Shown: in pieces, positions 18,345 through 30,049 of the stretch
How positions within the stretch are numbered: the first letter of the stretch is position 1
Layout: the number at the start of each line of letters is the position of its first letter
Assembly (NCBI GenBank): GCA_030681035.1
Contig: JAUXUI010000045.1
Coordinates: 87,715-151,714 of the forward strand
Reading direction: 5' to 3'
Length of the DNA: 64,000 bases
Origin: Lysobacteraceae bacterium
GTDB taxonomy: Bacteria; Pseudomonadota; Gammaproteobacteria; Xanthomonadales; Xanthomonadaceae
The notes under the pieces: generated by a model
The model's database searches: none
Seen by the model: only the letters and a program-made list of their open reading frames with translations
What the model was told of the DNA's origin: nothing
Program-made: the position numbers and the translations under genes

Positions 18345-19265
18345 TCACCATTTAATGCGCTGACGCGCGCGGTAGCGCAGCCAGATGGCACACGCATTCA
18401 TCAACAGGGTCATTGCCACCAGCACCACACCGGCAGCGGCGGCATTGACATGAAATTGCGGGTCGGGACGCGAAATCCAGTTGAACATCTGGATCGGCAT
18501 CACCGTAAACGGTGACGACAGCCAGTCAAGATTGATGAACGGCGGCACACCGGTCACCATCGGAGGCGGCAGGAATGCGATAAAGGTCAATGCGCCGATG
18601 GTGATGATCGGCGCGGTTTCACCGATGGCGCGCGACAGCCCGATGATGACTCCAGTCATGATGCCGGCCGAAGAATACGGCAGCACGTGATCGCGCACCG
18701 TTTGCCAGCGCGTCGCGCCAAGCGCATACGCCGCCTCGCGGATGGCGTTGGGCACCGCACGAATCGACTCGCGGGTAGATACGATCACGATCGGCAAGAT
18801 CAGCATCGCCAGAGTCAGGCCGGCGGTGAGTATGCTTTCGCCAAGACCGATTTGATACACCAGCAAGCCCAACGCCAGCAAGCCATAAATGATCGACGGC
18901 ACACCAGCGAGATTGGAGACGTTAATTTCGATGATTTCGGCCAACAATCCCTTGCCCGAGTATTCCTCAAGATAGATGCCAGCAGCTACGCCCACCGGTA
19001 CGGCCGCCAGCGCGGTGACAAACATGACTGCCACGCTGCCAACCCATGCCGACAAAATGCCCGCCTGCCCCGCGTGGCGCGACGGGAAATGAGTGAAAAA
19101 ATCCAAATTCAAACGCGATGCACCGTCGATCACCAATTGCGTAAACAGGGCAAACAACACCAGGATTGCCAGCAGCATGACGGCCAGCCCGAGCATATCG
19201 AACAGCATATCGCGGCGTTTGTGCTGGCGGATCAATGCCTGTATTTGTTGCGGATTCAAGGCCAT
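18345..19265 (-). CDS. pstA: Phosphate ABC transporter permease PstA
   Basis: 306 residues with six hydrophobic segments and the EAA loop for contact with the ATPase ([21 protein letters not shown]). The cytoplasmic N-terminus [19 protein letters not shown] precedes the first membrane segment (~24-47). The start shares one base with the pstC stop, indicating coupling. It forms the membrane channel with PstC. Confidence 0.96.
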   Translation of the reverse strand: MALNPQQIQALIRQHKRRDMLFDMLGLAVMLLAILVLFALFTQLVIDGASRLNLDFFTHFPSRHAGQAGILSAWVGSVAVMFVTALAAVPVGVAAGIYLEEYSGKGLLAEIIEINVSNLAGVPSIIYGLLALGLLVYQIGLGESILTAGLTLAMLILPIVIVSTRESIRAVPNAIREAAYALGATRWQTVRDHVLPYSSAGIMTGVIIGLSRAIGETAPIITIGALTFIAFLPPPMVTGVPPFINLDWLSSPFTVMPIQMFNWISRPDPQFHVNAAAAGVVLVAMTLLMNACAIWLRYRARQRIKW

Positions 19266-20206
19266 CAGTAGGCCTCCCGATAATGCTTGCGCACCCAGTG
19301 ACCGAACAGGTTGAACACCATGGTCATGACGAACAACACCAATCCGGCAGCAAAAATGCTCTGGTAGCCAATCGAACCATGTGGCAAGTCGCCCATCGCC
19401 ACCTGCACGATGAACGCGGTAATGGTCGCTGCCGCCTCGGTTGGATCGAAAGTGAAATTGGGTTGCTGGCCTGCGGCAATGGCCACCACCATGGTTTCAC
19501 CAACCGCACGCGAAATACCCAAGATGTAGGCGGCCACGATACCTGACAGCGCCGCAGGTGTTACCACTCGCGTTGCGGTTTGAAAGCGGCTGGCGCCCAT
19601 CGCATACGATGCCTCGCGCAAATGCATGGGCACGGCGCGCATCGCATCTTCCGACAACGAGCTGATGTAGGGAATGATCATGATGCCGATCACGATGCCC
19701 GGGCCAAGCATATTGAAGCCAGGCAGGCCGGGTATCAGTTTTTGCAACATTGGGGTGATGAACAGCAGGGCAAAATAACCGAACACCACGGTTGGCACAC
19801 CACTGATCAGCTCGAGAATCGGCTTGACCACCTCGCGTACCCGCGGCCGTGCAAACTCGCTGAGATAAACTGCCAGAATCGTACCCAATGGTACCGCCAC
19901 CAGCAACGCTACCAAACTGGTGGTCAAGGTGCCGGCGACCAGCGGCAAGATGCCGTAACGCGGATTCTCGAACAGCGGCGTCCACTGGGTGTCGGTGAAA
20001 AAATCGACCAGTGAAACATGGGCGAAGAAGCTCGACGATTCATACAGCAAAATCACCACGATCGCTGCGGTGATCAGTACCGCCGAGGACGCTGCGGCGA
20101 ACAGGCAGGCTTCTACCATCCGCTCGCGCAGCTTCGACCAGCGACTGCGCACTGGGCGTAGCGATGTCTTCATCTGCGATGCATCCTGCACAGTGCCCAC
20201 GGCCAT
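19265..20206 (-). CDS. pstC: Phosphate ABC transporter permease PstC
   Basis: 313 residues, six hydrophobic segments, with the EAA-like loop LREASYAMGASRFQTATRVVTP and the conserved SGVPTVVFGYFA segment. The N-terminal ~30 residues are basic and cytoplasmic. The first ATG (20206) or the ATG at 20173 could be used. It is the partner permease of PstA, 14 bp after pstS. Confidence 0.95.
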   Translation of the reverse strand: MAVGTVQDASQMKTSLRPVRSRWSKLRERMVEACLFAAASSAVLITAAIVVILLYESSSFFAHVSLVDFFTDTQWTPLFENPRYGILPLVAGTLTTSLVALLVAVPLGTILAVYLSEFARPRVREVVKPILELISGVPTVVFGYFALLFITPMLQKLIPGLPGFNMLGPGIVIGIMIIPYISSLSEDAMRAVPMHLREASYAMGASRFQTATRVVTPAALSGIVAAYILGISRAVGETMVVAIAAGQQPNFTFDPTEAAATITAFIVQVAMGDLPHGSIGYQSIFAAGLVLFVMTMVFNLFGHWVRKHYREAY

Positions 20207-20220
20207 GGCTTCGGGCGTTA

Positions 20221-21222
20221 TCAGCGCGTTTCGCGCGACAACAAATCTTCGATCCGCACGCCGATTTCGGAGTGCCCCTCAAACACCGTCCCCACCTTGC
20301 CAGCACGGAAGTTCTCCAGCGCCATCGAGTAGGCTCTGGCGGGTAGCGGGATGTATTTGACCTCTTCGATCAAAGGCACCGCGTGGCTCAGGTAGTATTC
20401 AACAAATTGCGCCACCTGCGGGCGTTCTTTGGCCGACTTCGCATTGACGTAGATGAAAATCGGGCGCGACAAGGGCTGGTAGCTGCCATCTATCACTGTT
20501 GCCGCAGATGGGCCAATGGCCGGCGCGTCAGCATCGAGCTTGATCTTGACCGCGTTGAGGCGGGCCGTGTTTTCTTCGTAATAGGCGAAACCGAAGAAAC
20601 CGAGCGCGTTTTTGTCCTGCGCCACACCGGTGACCAGCACATTGTCATCCTCACTGGCGGTAAAGTCGCCACGGCTTGATTTGGCTTTGCCCACCACGGC
20701 CTCGGTAAAGTAATCAAACGTGCCCGAATCCGCACCCGCACCAAACAGCGAGATCGGCTCATCGGGCCATGCCGGATTGACCTGATTCCAGCGCGTGATG
20801 GTGCCCTGCGCTTCCGGGCTCCAGATCGTCTTGAGTTCGGCCACGGTCATTTCCTGCGCCCATGAGTTGGCCGGATTGATCACCACGGTCAGTGCGTCGA
20901 AGGCGACGGGCAACTCGATAAACTCCACGCCGGCTGCGCGACAGGCTTCGATCTCCTGGCTCAGGATCGGCCGCGAAGCATTGGAGACATCGGTCTCGCC
21001 ACGGCAGAACTTCTTGAAGCCGCCACCTGTGCCCGATACGCCAACAGTTACCTGGACGCTGCCGGCGGTATCGGCCTGAAATTCCTCGGCGACCGCCTCG
21101 GTCACCGGGTATACCGTGCTTGAGCCATCAATCTTGACCAGCACCCGCTCCTGACGCTGCCCACCGCAGCCAGCCAGCACACCGACAACTGCAAGCGCAA
21201 CCCACGAATTCAAAGTTTTCAT
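20221..21222 (-). CDS. pstS: Phosphate-binding periplasmic lipoprotein PstS
   Basis: 333 residues. The N-terminus MKTLNSWVALAVVGVLAGC ends in a lipobox (LAGC), so the mature protein is probably anchored by a lipid-modified Cys19. The phosphate-site segments are recognisable: IDGSSTVYPVTEAVAEEF, VSGTGGGFKKFCRGETDVSN, and SLFGAGADSGTFDYFTE. The chosen ATG has GGAGG 5 nt upstream. It captures phosphate in the periplasm and starts the pstSCAB-phoU operon. A probable Pho box lies ~110 bp upstream. Confidence 0.96.
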   Translation of the reverse strand: MKTLNSWVALAVVGVLAGCGGQRQERVLVKIDGSSTVYPVTEAVAEEFQADTAGSVQVTVGVSGTGGGFKKFCRGETDVSNASRPILSQEIEACRAAGVEFIELPVAFDALTVVINPANSWAQEMTVAELKTIWSPEAQGTITRWNQVNPAWPDEPISLFGAGADSGTFDYFTEAVVGKAKSSRGDFTASEDDNVLVTGVAQDKNALGFFGFAYYEENTARLNAVKIKLDADAPAIGPSAATVIDGSYQPLSRPIFIYVNAKSAKERPQVAQFVEYYLSHAVPLIEEVKYIPLPARAYSMALENFRAGKVGTVFEGHSEIGVRIEDLLSRETR

Positions 21223-21312
21223 CGCTTCCTCCGATAGCCAAAGCCCTATGCGCTGTATACCAGCGCACATCCGCCCGGGTCAGTGGCAGCAGCCAGCGCC
21301 CGTACTGCGCAT

Positions 21313-21346
21313 AGAATATTTCAAGAATATTGCTGTTTTATGACAG
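21313..21346 (-). promoter_or_regulatory. Pho box and -10 element of the pst operon
   Basis: Minus-strand CTGTCAT-AAAA-CAGCAAT (21346-21329). The first 7-mer matches the PhoB half-site CTGTCAT exactly and the second matches four of seven. Ten base pairs downstream is TATTCT (21318-21313), the spacing expected where PhoB replaces the -35 contact. It supports phosphate-starvation control of pstSCAB-phoU. Confidence 0.6.
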
Positions 21347-21419
21347 CCACAGCGCTGTCGCATTATGCACGGATAACCGTTCAGTTTCGTTGCACTCGCA
21401 TTGACAGATACTGTTGCCC

Positions 21420-22025
21420 ATGACCAACGAAACCAAGACCACCTATCAACTGTTGTGCGAACTGGCTGAAGGCAACCCGGACGAGACGGTGAGCCTGGAC
21501 GTGCTACTGCAACATTTCAGGCGCAGCGCATTCGGCCCGTTGTTGCTGATCAGCGTATTGCCTGCCTTCATCCCACTTCCGGCAGGTGCCGGCGCCATCG
21601 CCGGCCCCTTGGTGATGCTGGTTGGCATGCAAATGTTGCTGACCCTGAGCAAGCCGTGGCTACCGCACTGGCTGTGCCGGCGTGGCCCAAGCCGAGGTAC
21701 TCTGAAACGTTTCCTTGGGCGCAGCAAAAGGCTGTTCATCTGGCTTGAGCGGCGAATACGCCCGCAGTTGGACATCGTGATTGCACACCCCCTAGCCAGT
21801 GCCTTTACCGGCCTGCAACTGCTGCTACTGGGGTTCCTGCTGGCCTTGCCGATCCCGTTCACCAACTACCCGTTTGGCCTGCTGTTGATGGCGTATGCGC
21901 TGGGACTGCTGGAACGCGACGGTGCATTGATGGTGCTGGCCTGGGGCGTCGGCATCGCCACCGTGATCGGTTTTGCCTTTCTTTCCGAAGCTGCCGCAAC
22001 TTGGGTCACGCAGTGGCTGGCCTAG
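21420..22025 (+). CDS. ExoD-family membrane protein
   Basis: 201 residues related to the ExoD exopolysaccharide-synthesis family: N-terminal TYQLLCELAEG with a helix, then the ExoD pattern FGPLLLISVLPAFIPLPAGAG and three or four membrane segments (about 45-80, 125-175, 178-200). The family was named from an exopolysaccharide-defective rhizobial mutant, but its molecular role is unknown. I start at ATG 21420; a TTG six bases earlier is in frame. The gene is divergent from pstS and shares its upstream region, so phosphate control is possible but untested. Confidence 0.82.
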   Translation: MTNETKTTYQLLCELAEGNPDETVSLDVLLQHFRRSAFGPLLLISVLPAFIPLPAGAGAIAGPLVMLVGMQMLLTLSKPWLPHWLCRRGPSRGTLKRFLGRSKRLFIWLERRIRPQLDIVIAHPLASAFTGLQLLLLGFLLALPIPFTNYPFGLLLMAYALGLLERDGALMVLAWGVGIATVIGFAFLSEAAATWVTQWLA

Positions 22026-22778
22026 GAGCCTGTCGGGCTTTGCCGGTCGTAGCGAGGGAAAGCCGGTTTGAGGCAGTTTTTTTGGTCTTTTGAGGCGAAT
22101 GGCAGGGCCCTTTAACGAGAAAGAGCGGAAAATCTGACCAATCTCGGCTTTTCCGGACGACTCCATGGATGGAGGACGACTGCATGGATGCAGGAGGTAG
22201 AGCAACGCAGGAGCAGTTGCCGAGGTAGAGCCGCGTCTGGAACAGCGGCCGAGAGCAACGCAGGAGCAGTTGCCGAGGTACGACTCCATGGATGGAGGAC
22301 GACTGCATGGATGCAGGAGGTAGAGCAACGCAGGAGCAGTTGCCGAGGTAGAGCCGCGTCTGGAACAGCGGCCGAGAGCAGCGCAGGAGCAGTTGCCGAA
22401 TGCGCGGTCGAGTGCGACAACGCGCCATAAAGCACGCCGAGCATCGCAGGCAAATGCGGGAGCAAGGCACCGTTGTTTGACCGAGCGAGCCGCGCAGCGG
22501 CGAAGTGAAGGCGTAGTTCGCGCAGCGAACGCTGTCGCGAAGCGACCGACCGAGCGAGCCGCGCAGCGGTGAAGTGAAGGCGTAGTTCGCGCGGCGAACG
22601 CTGTCGCGAAGCGACCGACCGAGCGAGCCGCGCAGCGGCGAAGTGAAGGCGTAGTTCGCGCAGCGAACGCTGTTGCGAAATCCTACGTCACTGCCTTTGC
22701 GTCCTTTGCGTCCTTTGCGGACCAGAAGCTTTACGCTTCCCCCGAGTTCCGGCCGAGCGAAGCGACCGAAACCCATCA
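22026..22778. repeat. Mosaic repeat island with 123-bp and 69-bp tandem repeats
   Basis: No gene is accepted here. At 22159-22404 there are two copies of a 123-bp unit (starts 22159 and 22282) built from the same 53-bp and 19-bp modules seen at 16.2-16.5 kb, in opposite orientation. At 22481-22687 there are three tandem 69-bp units (starts 22481, 22550, 22619) rich in short inverted repeats. At 22403-22475 a ~75-bp segment resembles 46190-46266. At about 22694-22724 there is an inverted CGCAAAGGACGC motif. Because 69 is a multiple of three, a minus-strand frame repeats a 23-residue unit, but codon context and composition do not look like a protein. Confidence 0.7.
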
Positions 22779-23744
22779 TCAACGCAGGTCGCCGCTGGAT
22801 GGCCACAGCGCACGGATACCGGCAATGCCCTGCGCGCCATGCTGGCGGGCAACATCGAAATCATCCACAGCCATGCCACCAATGGCGTAGATCGGAAGGC
22901 TTGAGGTTTCGCGCAGCGCGGCAAATGCGGCCCAGCCCAATGGCGTTTGCCCCGGATGTGAAGCCGTTTTCTGCACCGGCCCGAGCACCACAAAATCAAC
23001 ACCTAACGCTTGCGCCTGTGCCAGTTCAGTCGCGTTGTGACACGACGCTGCCACCGGCAACTCGGCAGGCAATGGCCGGGCTTTGTGATCGACCAACTGT
23101 GCGGCGCGCAAATGCACGCCGACGCCCAGTTCGATGGCCATTGCCACATCTGCATTGAGCAGCAAACTGGCACCGAAGTCGGCGCACAGTTCACGCGCCA
23201 AGTGTGCATACTCGCGCCAGTCGTTGTTGTCGAGGCCGGGCATGCGCAATTGGATACGGCGTGCGCCCTGCGCCAATGCCATGCGCAGTTCATCGGCAAA
23301 GCTGCGCAGCGGGCCTGCCGTTGCAGGCGTCAACAGATAACGCTCGGGTTGCATCAGTGCCGCGATCACCGGCAGATCAGCGGCCGGCATTGCGTAATCG
23401 CCCAGTTTGTAGCCGGGGGTCCACGCCAATGCCTGCCCTTCCCTGCCGTGCGGCTTACCCTGCCAGGCACTGACTCGATACACATCGAGCACAATACGCT
23501 TGTGTGGATAGGCATGAGGGACCCGAATCAGCGGGCTACAGTCCTCGGGCTTGACGCGAATCCCCAATTCCTCGCGCAACTCACGGCACAGTGCCTGCTG
23601 CGGTGTTTCACCCGACTCGCGCTTGCCGCCGGGAAACTCCCAGGCGCCAGCCAGATCGCGGCCGACACTGCGCCGCGCCAGCAAAACGCGGCCTTGCGCA
23701 TCTTCCATCACCGCCGCGCTGACGTGAACCGGTTCAGCACCCAT
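22779..23744 (-). CDS. Nudix hydrolase / TenI-like fusion (MutT-type)
   Basis: 321 residues with two domains. Residues ~5-130 are a MutT-type Nudix domain with the box G-x5-E-x7-REELGI in GGKRESGETPQQALCREL; MutT-like enzymes hydrolyse 8-oxo-dGTP. Residues ~135-321 resemble thiamine-phosphate synthase/TenI (RIQLRMPGL, VDFVVLGPVQKTASHPG, PIYAIGGMAVDDF) but may not be active in thiamine synthesis. This fusion downstream of secA is typical of gammaproteobacteria. The gene starts 76 bp after the secA stop on the same strand. Confidence 0.9.
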   Translation of the reverse strand: MGAEPVHVSAAVMEDAQGRVLLARRSVGRDLAGAWEFPGGKRESGETPQQALCRELREELGIRVKPEDCSPLIRVPHAYPHKRIVLDVYRVSAWQGKPHGREGQALAWTPGYKLGDYAMPAADLPVIAALMQPERYLLTPATAGPLRSFADELRMALAQGARRIQLRMPGLDNNDWREYAHLARELCADFGASLLLNADVAMAIELGVGVHLRAAQLVDHKARPLPAELPVAASCHNATELAQAQALGVDFVVLGPVQKTASHPGQTPLGWAAFAALRETSSLPIYAIGGMAVDDFDVARQHGAQGIAGIRALWPSSGDLR

Positions 23745-23819
23745 CGCGCACTACAAATGGCAGGGAGCCGTTTGCAAGCGCTGCAATCCGGCCACGCGGC
23801 AGGTTCAGCGAGGCTTCCC

Positions 23820-26558
<2,739 letters not shown>

Positions 26559-26798
26559 GGTGACCGGTTTGGATTGGGTAATAGGCGCAAAGCATATGAG
26601 GGGCAGGCTTTCAGCTTGGGCCTGCGCTATTCACGACCATTACCAACGCCATCGGCGCCAACACGGCTCGCAAATCGGGCCACCCTCAGCGACCCGGCAC
26701 ACGATTTGATGGATCAGTGCCGCAACGCGGCTGACCAGCAAAGGCGTCATTGTAACGTGGGGACGGCTCGTCGCGCTTCAAGCGCTCGCCAGAGATTA
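26559..26798. other. 240-bp gap between M23 peptidase and secA
   Basis: No gene is seen. A minus-strand TACAAT (26754-26749) could be the -10 of a secA promoter with a ~185-nt leader, but no convincing -35 lies at 16-18 bp. No hairpin resembling the secM arrest system and no secM-like frame is visible. Confidence 0.35.
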
Positions 26799-27713
26799 TC
26801 AGCCGCGGCTGTGCTGCAGGAACTGACGTGGATTGACCGGGCGGCCATCACGCCAGACTTCAAAATGCAGGTGGTTGCCGGTAGAGCGGCCGGTGGAGCC
26901 CATCAGCGAAATCTTGTCGCCAGCCCTGACGCGCTCGCCGACGCTGACCAGTAACTTGCTGTTGTGGCCGTAGCGCGTCATCAAGCCATTGCCATGATCG
27001 ATCTCTACCAGATTGCCAAGACCCGCGTCCCGGCTGGCGAAGATCACCACGCCATCGGCCACTGCGGTGATCGGATCACCCAACTTGCCGCTGAAATCCA
27101 GGCCACGGTGAAACTGGTTGCCACCGGATATCGGATCGGTTCGATTGCCAAAATGCGAGCTCATGTAACCGCCGTTTACCGGCATTCCGGCCGGGGTGGC
27201 GCTCAAATCCACATCCTGATCGGCCAGCAACGTCTCAATCAGACTGAGTTGCTCACCGGAGGATTCAAACTGGAGCTCAAGCTCATTCAAGCGACTTTGC
27301 ACATCGAATGCCGATTGCGGTGTCGCCGGATCGATACCACCCACGCCAGGGGCTTCGATGAAGTTGAACTCGCCATCGCCCAGCTTGCCCGAACGGGTAA
27401 GGCGCTCGCCGAGCGCATTGAGCCGGTTGGCCTGCGCCTGCAGCTCACCCAGGCGTGAGGCCATTGCATTGAGTTCACGGCTAGAGCCTGCGCGAACATC
27501 AAGCAATGCCGCATTCTGCTCATCAAGGCGCGCTTGCATCGCCGCCAATTGAGCGTGCGCCGGGCCATTGAGACCGCGAGCAAAAAAACCGATCAAAAAA
27601 CCAAACAGTACAATTGCAAGCAGAGCGATGCTTGTTGCTGCAATCACTTTCGGGTCACGTAACGCGAAATTTCGCGGCCCACGCAAGAATTTCGCTACGA
27701 TGATGACATTCAT
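26799..27713 (-). CDS. M23 family metallopeptidase (peptidoglycan)
   Basis: 304 residues: one N-terminal membrane anchor (~24-46), a coiled-coil segment (~55-165) and a LytM/M23 domain (~175-300). The zinc ligands are in SSHFGNRTDPISGGNQFHRGLDF (His and Asp) and NHLHFEVW (HxH). All catalytic residues appear present, so it may cut peptide crosslinks or serve as an EnvC-like activator. The ATG at 27713 has GGAG 9 nt upstream. Its start codon overlaps the opposite-strand start of the DUF721 gene in a CATG palindrome. Confidence 0.92.
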   Translation of the reverse strand: MNVIIVAKFLRGPRNFALRDPKVIAATSIALLAIVLFGFLIGFFARGLNGPAHAQLAAMQARLDEQNAALLDVRAGSSRELNAMASRLGELQAQANRLNALGERLTRSGKLGDGEFNFIEAPGVGGIDPATPQSAFDVQSRLNELELQFESSGEQLSLIETLLADQDVDLSATPAGMPVNGGYMSSHFGNRTDPISGGNQFHRGLDFSGKLGDPITAVADGVVIFASRDAGLGNLVEIDHGNGLMTRYGHNSKLLVSVGERVRAGDKISLMGSTGRSTGNHLHFEVWRDGRPVNPRQFLQHSRG

Positions 27714-28173
27714 GAAGCATCACTCCGTCAATCGTAAGTCCGGCACCGCCCGCCCCGCCACCGCACAGACCGCATTGGCGGCTGCTGGTAATGCGCTCGG
27801 CGATATCGCCCAACGTGCCCAGTGGCTGGTCACGCTCGACGCGCACTTGCGTAAATCTTTGCCGCCAGCCCTGGCCAACCACTGTACGTTGGCCAATGTG
27901 CGCGACGACACGCTCGTTTTTCTGGTCAGCTCACCGATCTGGAAGGCCAAACTACGCCTGCTCGGCGACACCCTGCTGGCTGCCGCAAACGGCGCCGGCG
28001 TTCCGGCTCGTGAGCTCACACTGAAGGTCGCGTCTTTACCTATGCCTCCCCCGGAGACAACGCCAAACGCCCCCCTGTCACCGGCTGGCCGCGCTGCATT
28101 GCGGTCTGCCGCACAATCCATCTCTGACCCGGAGTTGCAGGCCAAACTACTGAAACTGGCATCCGTGCCGTAA
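27712..28173 (+). CDS. DUF721 (DciA-like) protein
   Basis: 153 residues with a DUF721 core: LDAHLRKSLPPALANHCTLA, VRDDTLVFLVSSPIWKAKLR and RLLGDTLLAAANGAG. DUF721 proteins include DciA, the ancestral loader of the replicative helicase DnaB in bacteria without DnaC; the Ser/Pro-rich C-terminal part (after ~105) would be the flexible tail. The location between lpxC and secA is common in Lysobacterales. Start at 27712 overlaps the divergent M23 gene by two bases; ATG 27700 is also possible, and neither has a clear Shine-Dalgarno. Confidence 0.8.
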   Translation: MKHHSVNRKSGTARPATAQTALAAAGNALGDIAQRAQWLVTLDAHLRKSLPPALANHCTLANVRDDTLVFLVSSPIWKAKLRLLGDTLLAAANGAGVPARELTLKVASLPMPPPETTPNAPLSPAGRAALRSAAQSISDPELQAKLLKLASVP

Positions 28174-28362
28174 CTCTGCGCGTCTCTGACGCGGCGCGCA
28201 AAAGCCACCGAAGCCCGAGAAACAGTGACCGACCTTAGGCGATTTTTCCGTTTTGTTCCAGTGCCATTAAGTTTTGTCACCACCCCGCGAGCAATTCCGT
28301 GATCCGGCGCACACTTTTCCGCCAACTGCGGCAGCAGTAATGATGTCAATCAAATCATTAGT

Positions 28363-29277
28363 TTACGCAGGCAACGGCAGCAACAACCCGGATGGAAACG
28401 GCAACGCGTTCGCATCATCAAAGCTGACCACCTCGTAGGCGCTGGCATCGGCCAGAAGGGTGCGAAGCAGCTGGTTGTTCAATTCGTGCCCCGATTTGTG
28501 GCCATTGAATGCACCAATCAGGCCATGCCCCAGCAGGTAGATATCGCCGATGGCATCGAGAATCTTGTGGCGGACAAACTCATCGGCGTAGCGCAGGCCG
28601 TTCTCGTTGAGGATGCGGTACTCGTCGAGCACGATCGCGTTGTCCATGCTGCCGCCCAGCACCAGATTGCGCTCGCGCAGCATCTCGATGTCTTTCATGA
28701 AGCCAAAGGTGCGGGCGCGGCTGATGGCTTTGACAAACGAGGTCTGCGAAAAATCGATTTCGGCCCGCGATTGCGCCTGCGCAAACAGTGGGTGGCGAAA
28801 ATCTATGGTGAAACCCACCTTGAATCCATCGAATGGCTCGAACCGCGCCCAACGATCACCATCGCTGACTTGCACCGGCTTGCGAATCCGCACAAAGCGT
28901 TTGGCAGCTTCCTGCTCCTCGATCCCGGCGGACTGGATCAAAAACACGAAGGGCCCGGCGGAGCCGTCCATAATCGGCACTTCAGCCGCCGACAACTCGA
29001 CGTAGGCGTTGTCGATACCCAGACCGGCCATTGCCGCAAGCAGATGTTCAACGGTGGCTACGCGTACGCCAGCGTTGACCAGAGTGGTGGACATGAGTGT
29101 GTCGCCCACCATTTGCGCATGGGCAGGCAATTCCACCACCGGGTCGAGATCGACACGGCGGAATACGATGCCGGTGTTGATCGCTGCCGGACGCAGCGTC
29201 ATGAATACCTTTTCGCCGGAATGGATGCCAACGCCAGTAGCGCGGATCACATTCTTCAGCGTGCGCTGTTTGATCAT
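28363..29277 (-). CDS. lpxC: UDP-3-O-acyl-N-acetylglucosamine deacetylase LpxC
   Basis: 304 residues from ATG 29277 ([20 protein letters not shown]), the family start, with GGGGA 8 nt upstream. The longer in-frame extension runs through heptamer repeats and is rejected. Zinc ligands are visible as [10 protein letters not shown] (His), and HKILDAIGD plus [10 protein letters not shown] (His/Asp). LpxC catalyses the committed step of lipid A synthesis in the cytoplasm and is normally controlled by FtsH proteolysis; the C-terminus here ends in hydrophobic [12 protein letters not shown]. It follows ftsZ after a 772-bp repeat-rich gap. Confidence 0.97.
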   Translation of the reverse strand: MIKQRTLKNVIRATGVGIHSGEKVFMTLRPAAINTGIVFRRVDLDPVVELPAHAQMVGDTLMSTTLVNAGVRVATVEHLLAAMAGLGIDNAYVELSAAEVPIMDGSAGPFVFLIQSAGIEEQEAAKRFVRIRKPVQVSDGDRWARFEPFDGFKVGFTIDFRHPLFAQAQSRAEIDFSQTSFVKAISRARTFGFMKDIEMLRERNLVLGGSMDNAIVLDEYRILNENGLRYADEFVRHKILDAIGDIYLLGHGLIGAFNGHKSGHELNNQLLRTLLADASAYEVVSFDDANALPFPSGLLLPLPA

Positions 29278-30049
29278 TCCGTATTTCCCCGGCACAAACG
29301 CGACGTAAAACCCCGCTGAGAATAGCATAAAGCCCTGCCAACCCAAGCTTAACGGCTGTAGCCGGTGATGCCCGGACTCGGGACTCGGGACTCGGGACTC
29401 GGGACTCGGGACTCGGGACTCGGGACTCGGGACTCGGGACTCGGGACTCGGGACCCGAGACTTGGGACTCGAGAGAAGCATGGGTCCGCAAAGGACGCAA
29501 AAAACGCAAAGCAAGGACAAAGCTTTTGCCACGGCGCGCACTGTCGTGATTGTCATCGCGCAATCGCAATGGTGACGTGGTCCCGGGTTACGCGCTTCGC
29601 GCTAACCCGAGCTACAACGTGCGATGGGAAACGATGATTGCAGTGGGATTGAACGGAAAAGGGGCGCTGTAGCACATGGATGTGCGAGTTCGGCGCCGGC
29701 CTGCGGTTGCCGAGAAGCGCAGTGGATCGGTGCGGCCCGAGCTGCACCGACGTGTACCCGGCGCAAGGCGTTTTGGGCCCTCCCCGCCATGAAAAGGGCC
29801 TCGCCGGCCGCAGGCCGGTGAAACGCTGTGCTTTGAGGTTACGCCGGCCGCAGGCCTGAATGCTTTGCGGATTGTGAAACAATATCCGTGTTTCAGCTCT
29901 TGATGGGTTTCACTGCGTTCTACCCATCCTACGAACTGCGCCGGCCGCAGGCTTGAATGATTTGCATTGCAGCGCCGCAGCCGCGCGGAGGACGCGACTA
30001 CGGCACGAAACCCAGGGCTCAGGGCCAGCGCATGGGTATTGTCAGCGGC
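29278..30049. repeat. 772-bp repeat region between ftsZ and lpxC
   Basis: No gene is seen. It contains a tandem array of the heptamer GGGACTC (about 29373-29456, ~12 units); a CGCAAAGGACGC motif (about 29482-29511); a 30-bp palindrome of the CCCGGGTTACGCGC type (29582-29611); a segment GCACATGGATGTGCGAGTTC (from about 29678) that recurs near 46270; repeats of GCCGGCCGCAGGCC (about 29807, 29851, 29940); and an element GATGGGTTTCACTGCGTTCT followed by ACCCATCC. The array may separate lpxC expression from the division genes. Confidence 0.7.

Noticed and set aside
16165..22687. CRISPR array
   Set aside because: Repeats are contiguous tandem units without unique spacers, and no cas gene is present.
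26559..26798. secM-type arrest peptide before secA
   Set aside because: No short frame with an arrest-like ending or signal sequence is found on the secA strand.
29278..29556. Extended N-terminus of LpxC
   Set aside because: It translates GGGACTC heptamers into a repetitive Ser-Pro-Glu stretch; homology and ribosome site place the start at 29277.
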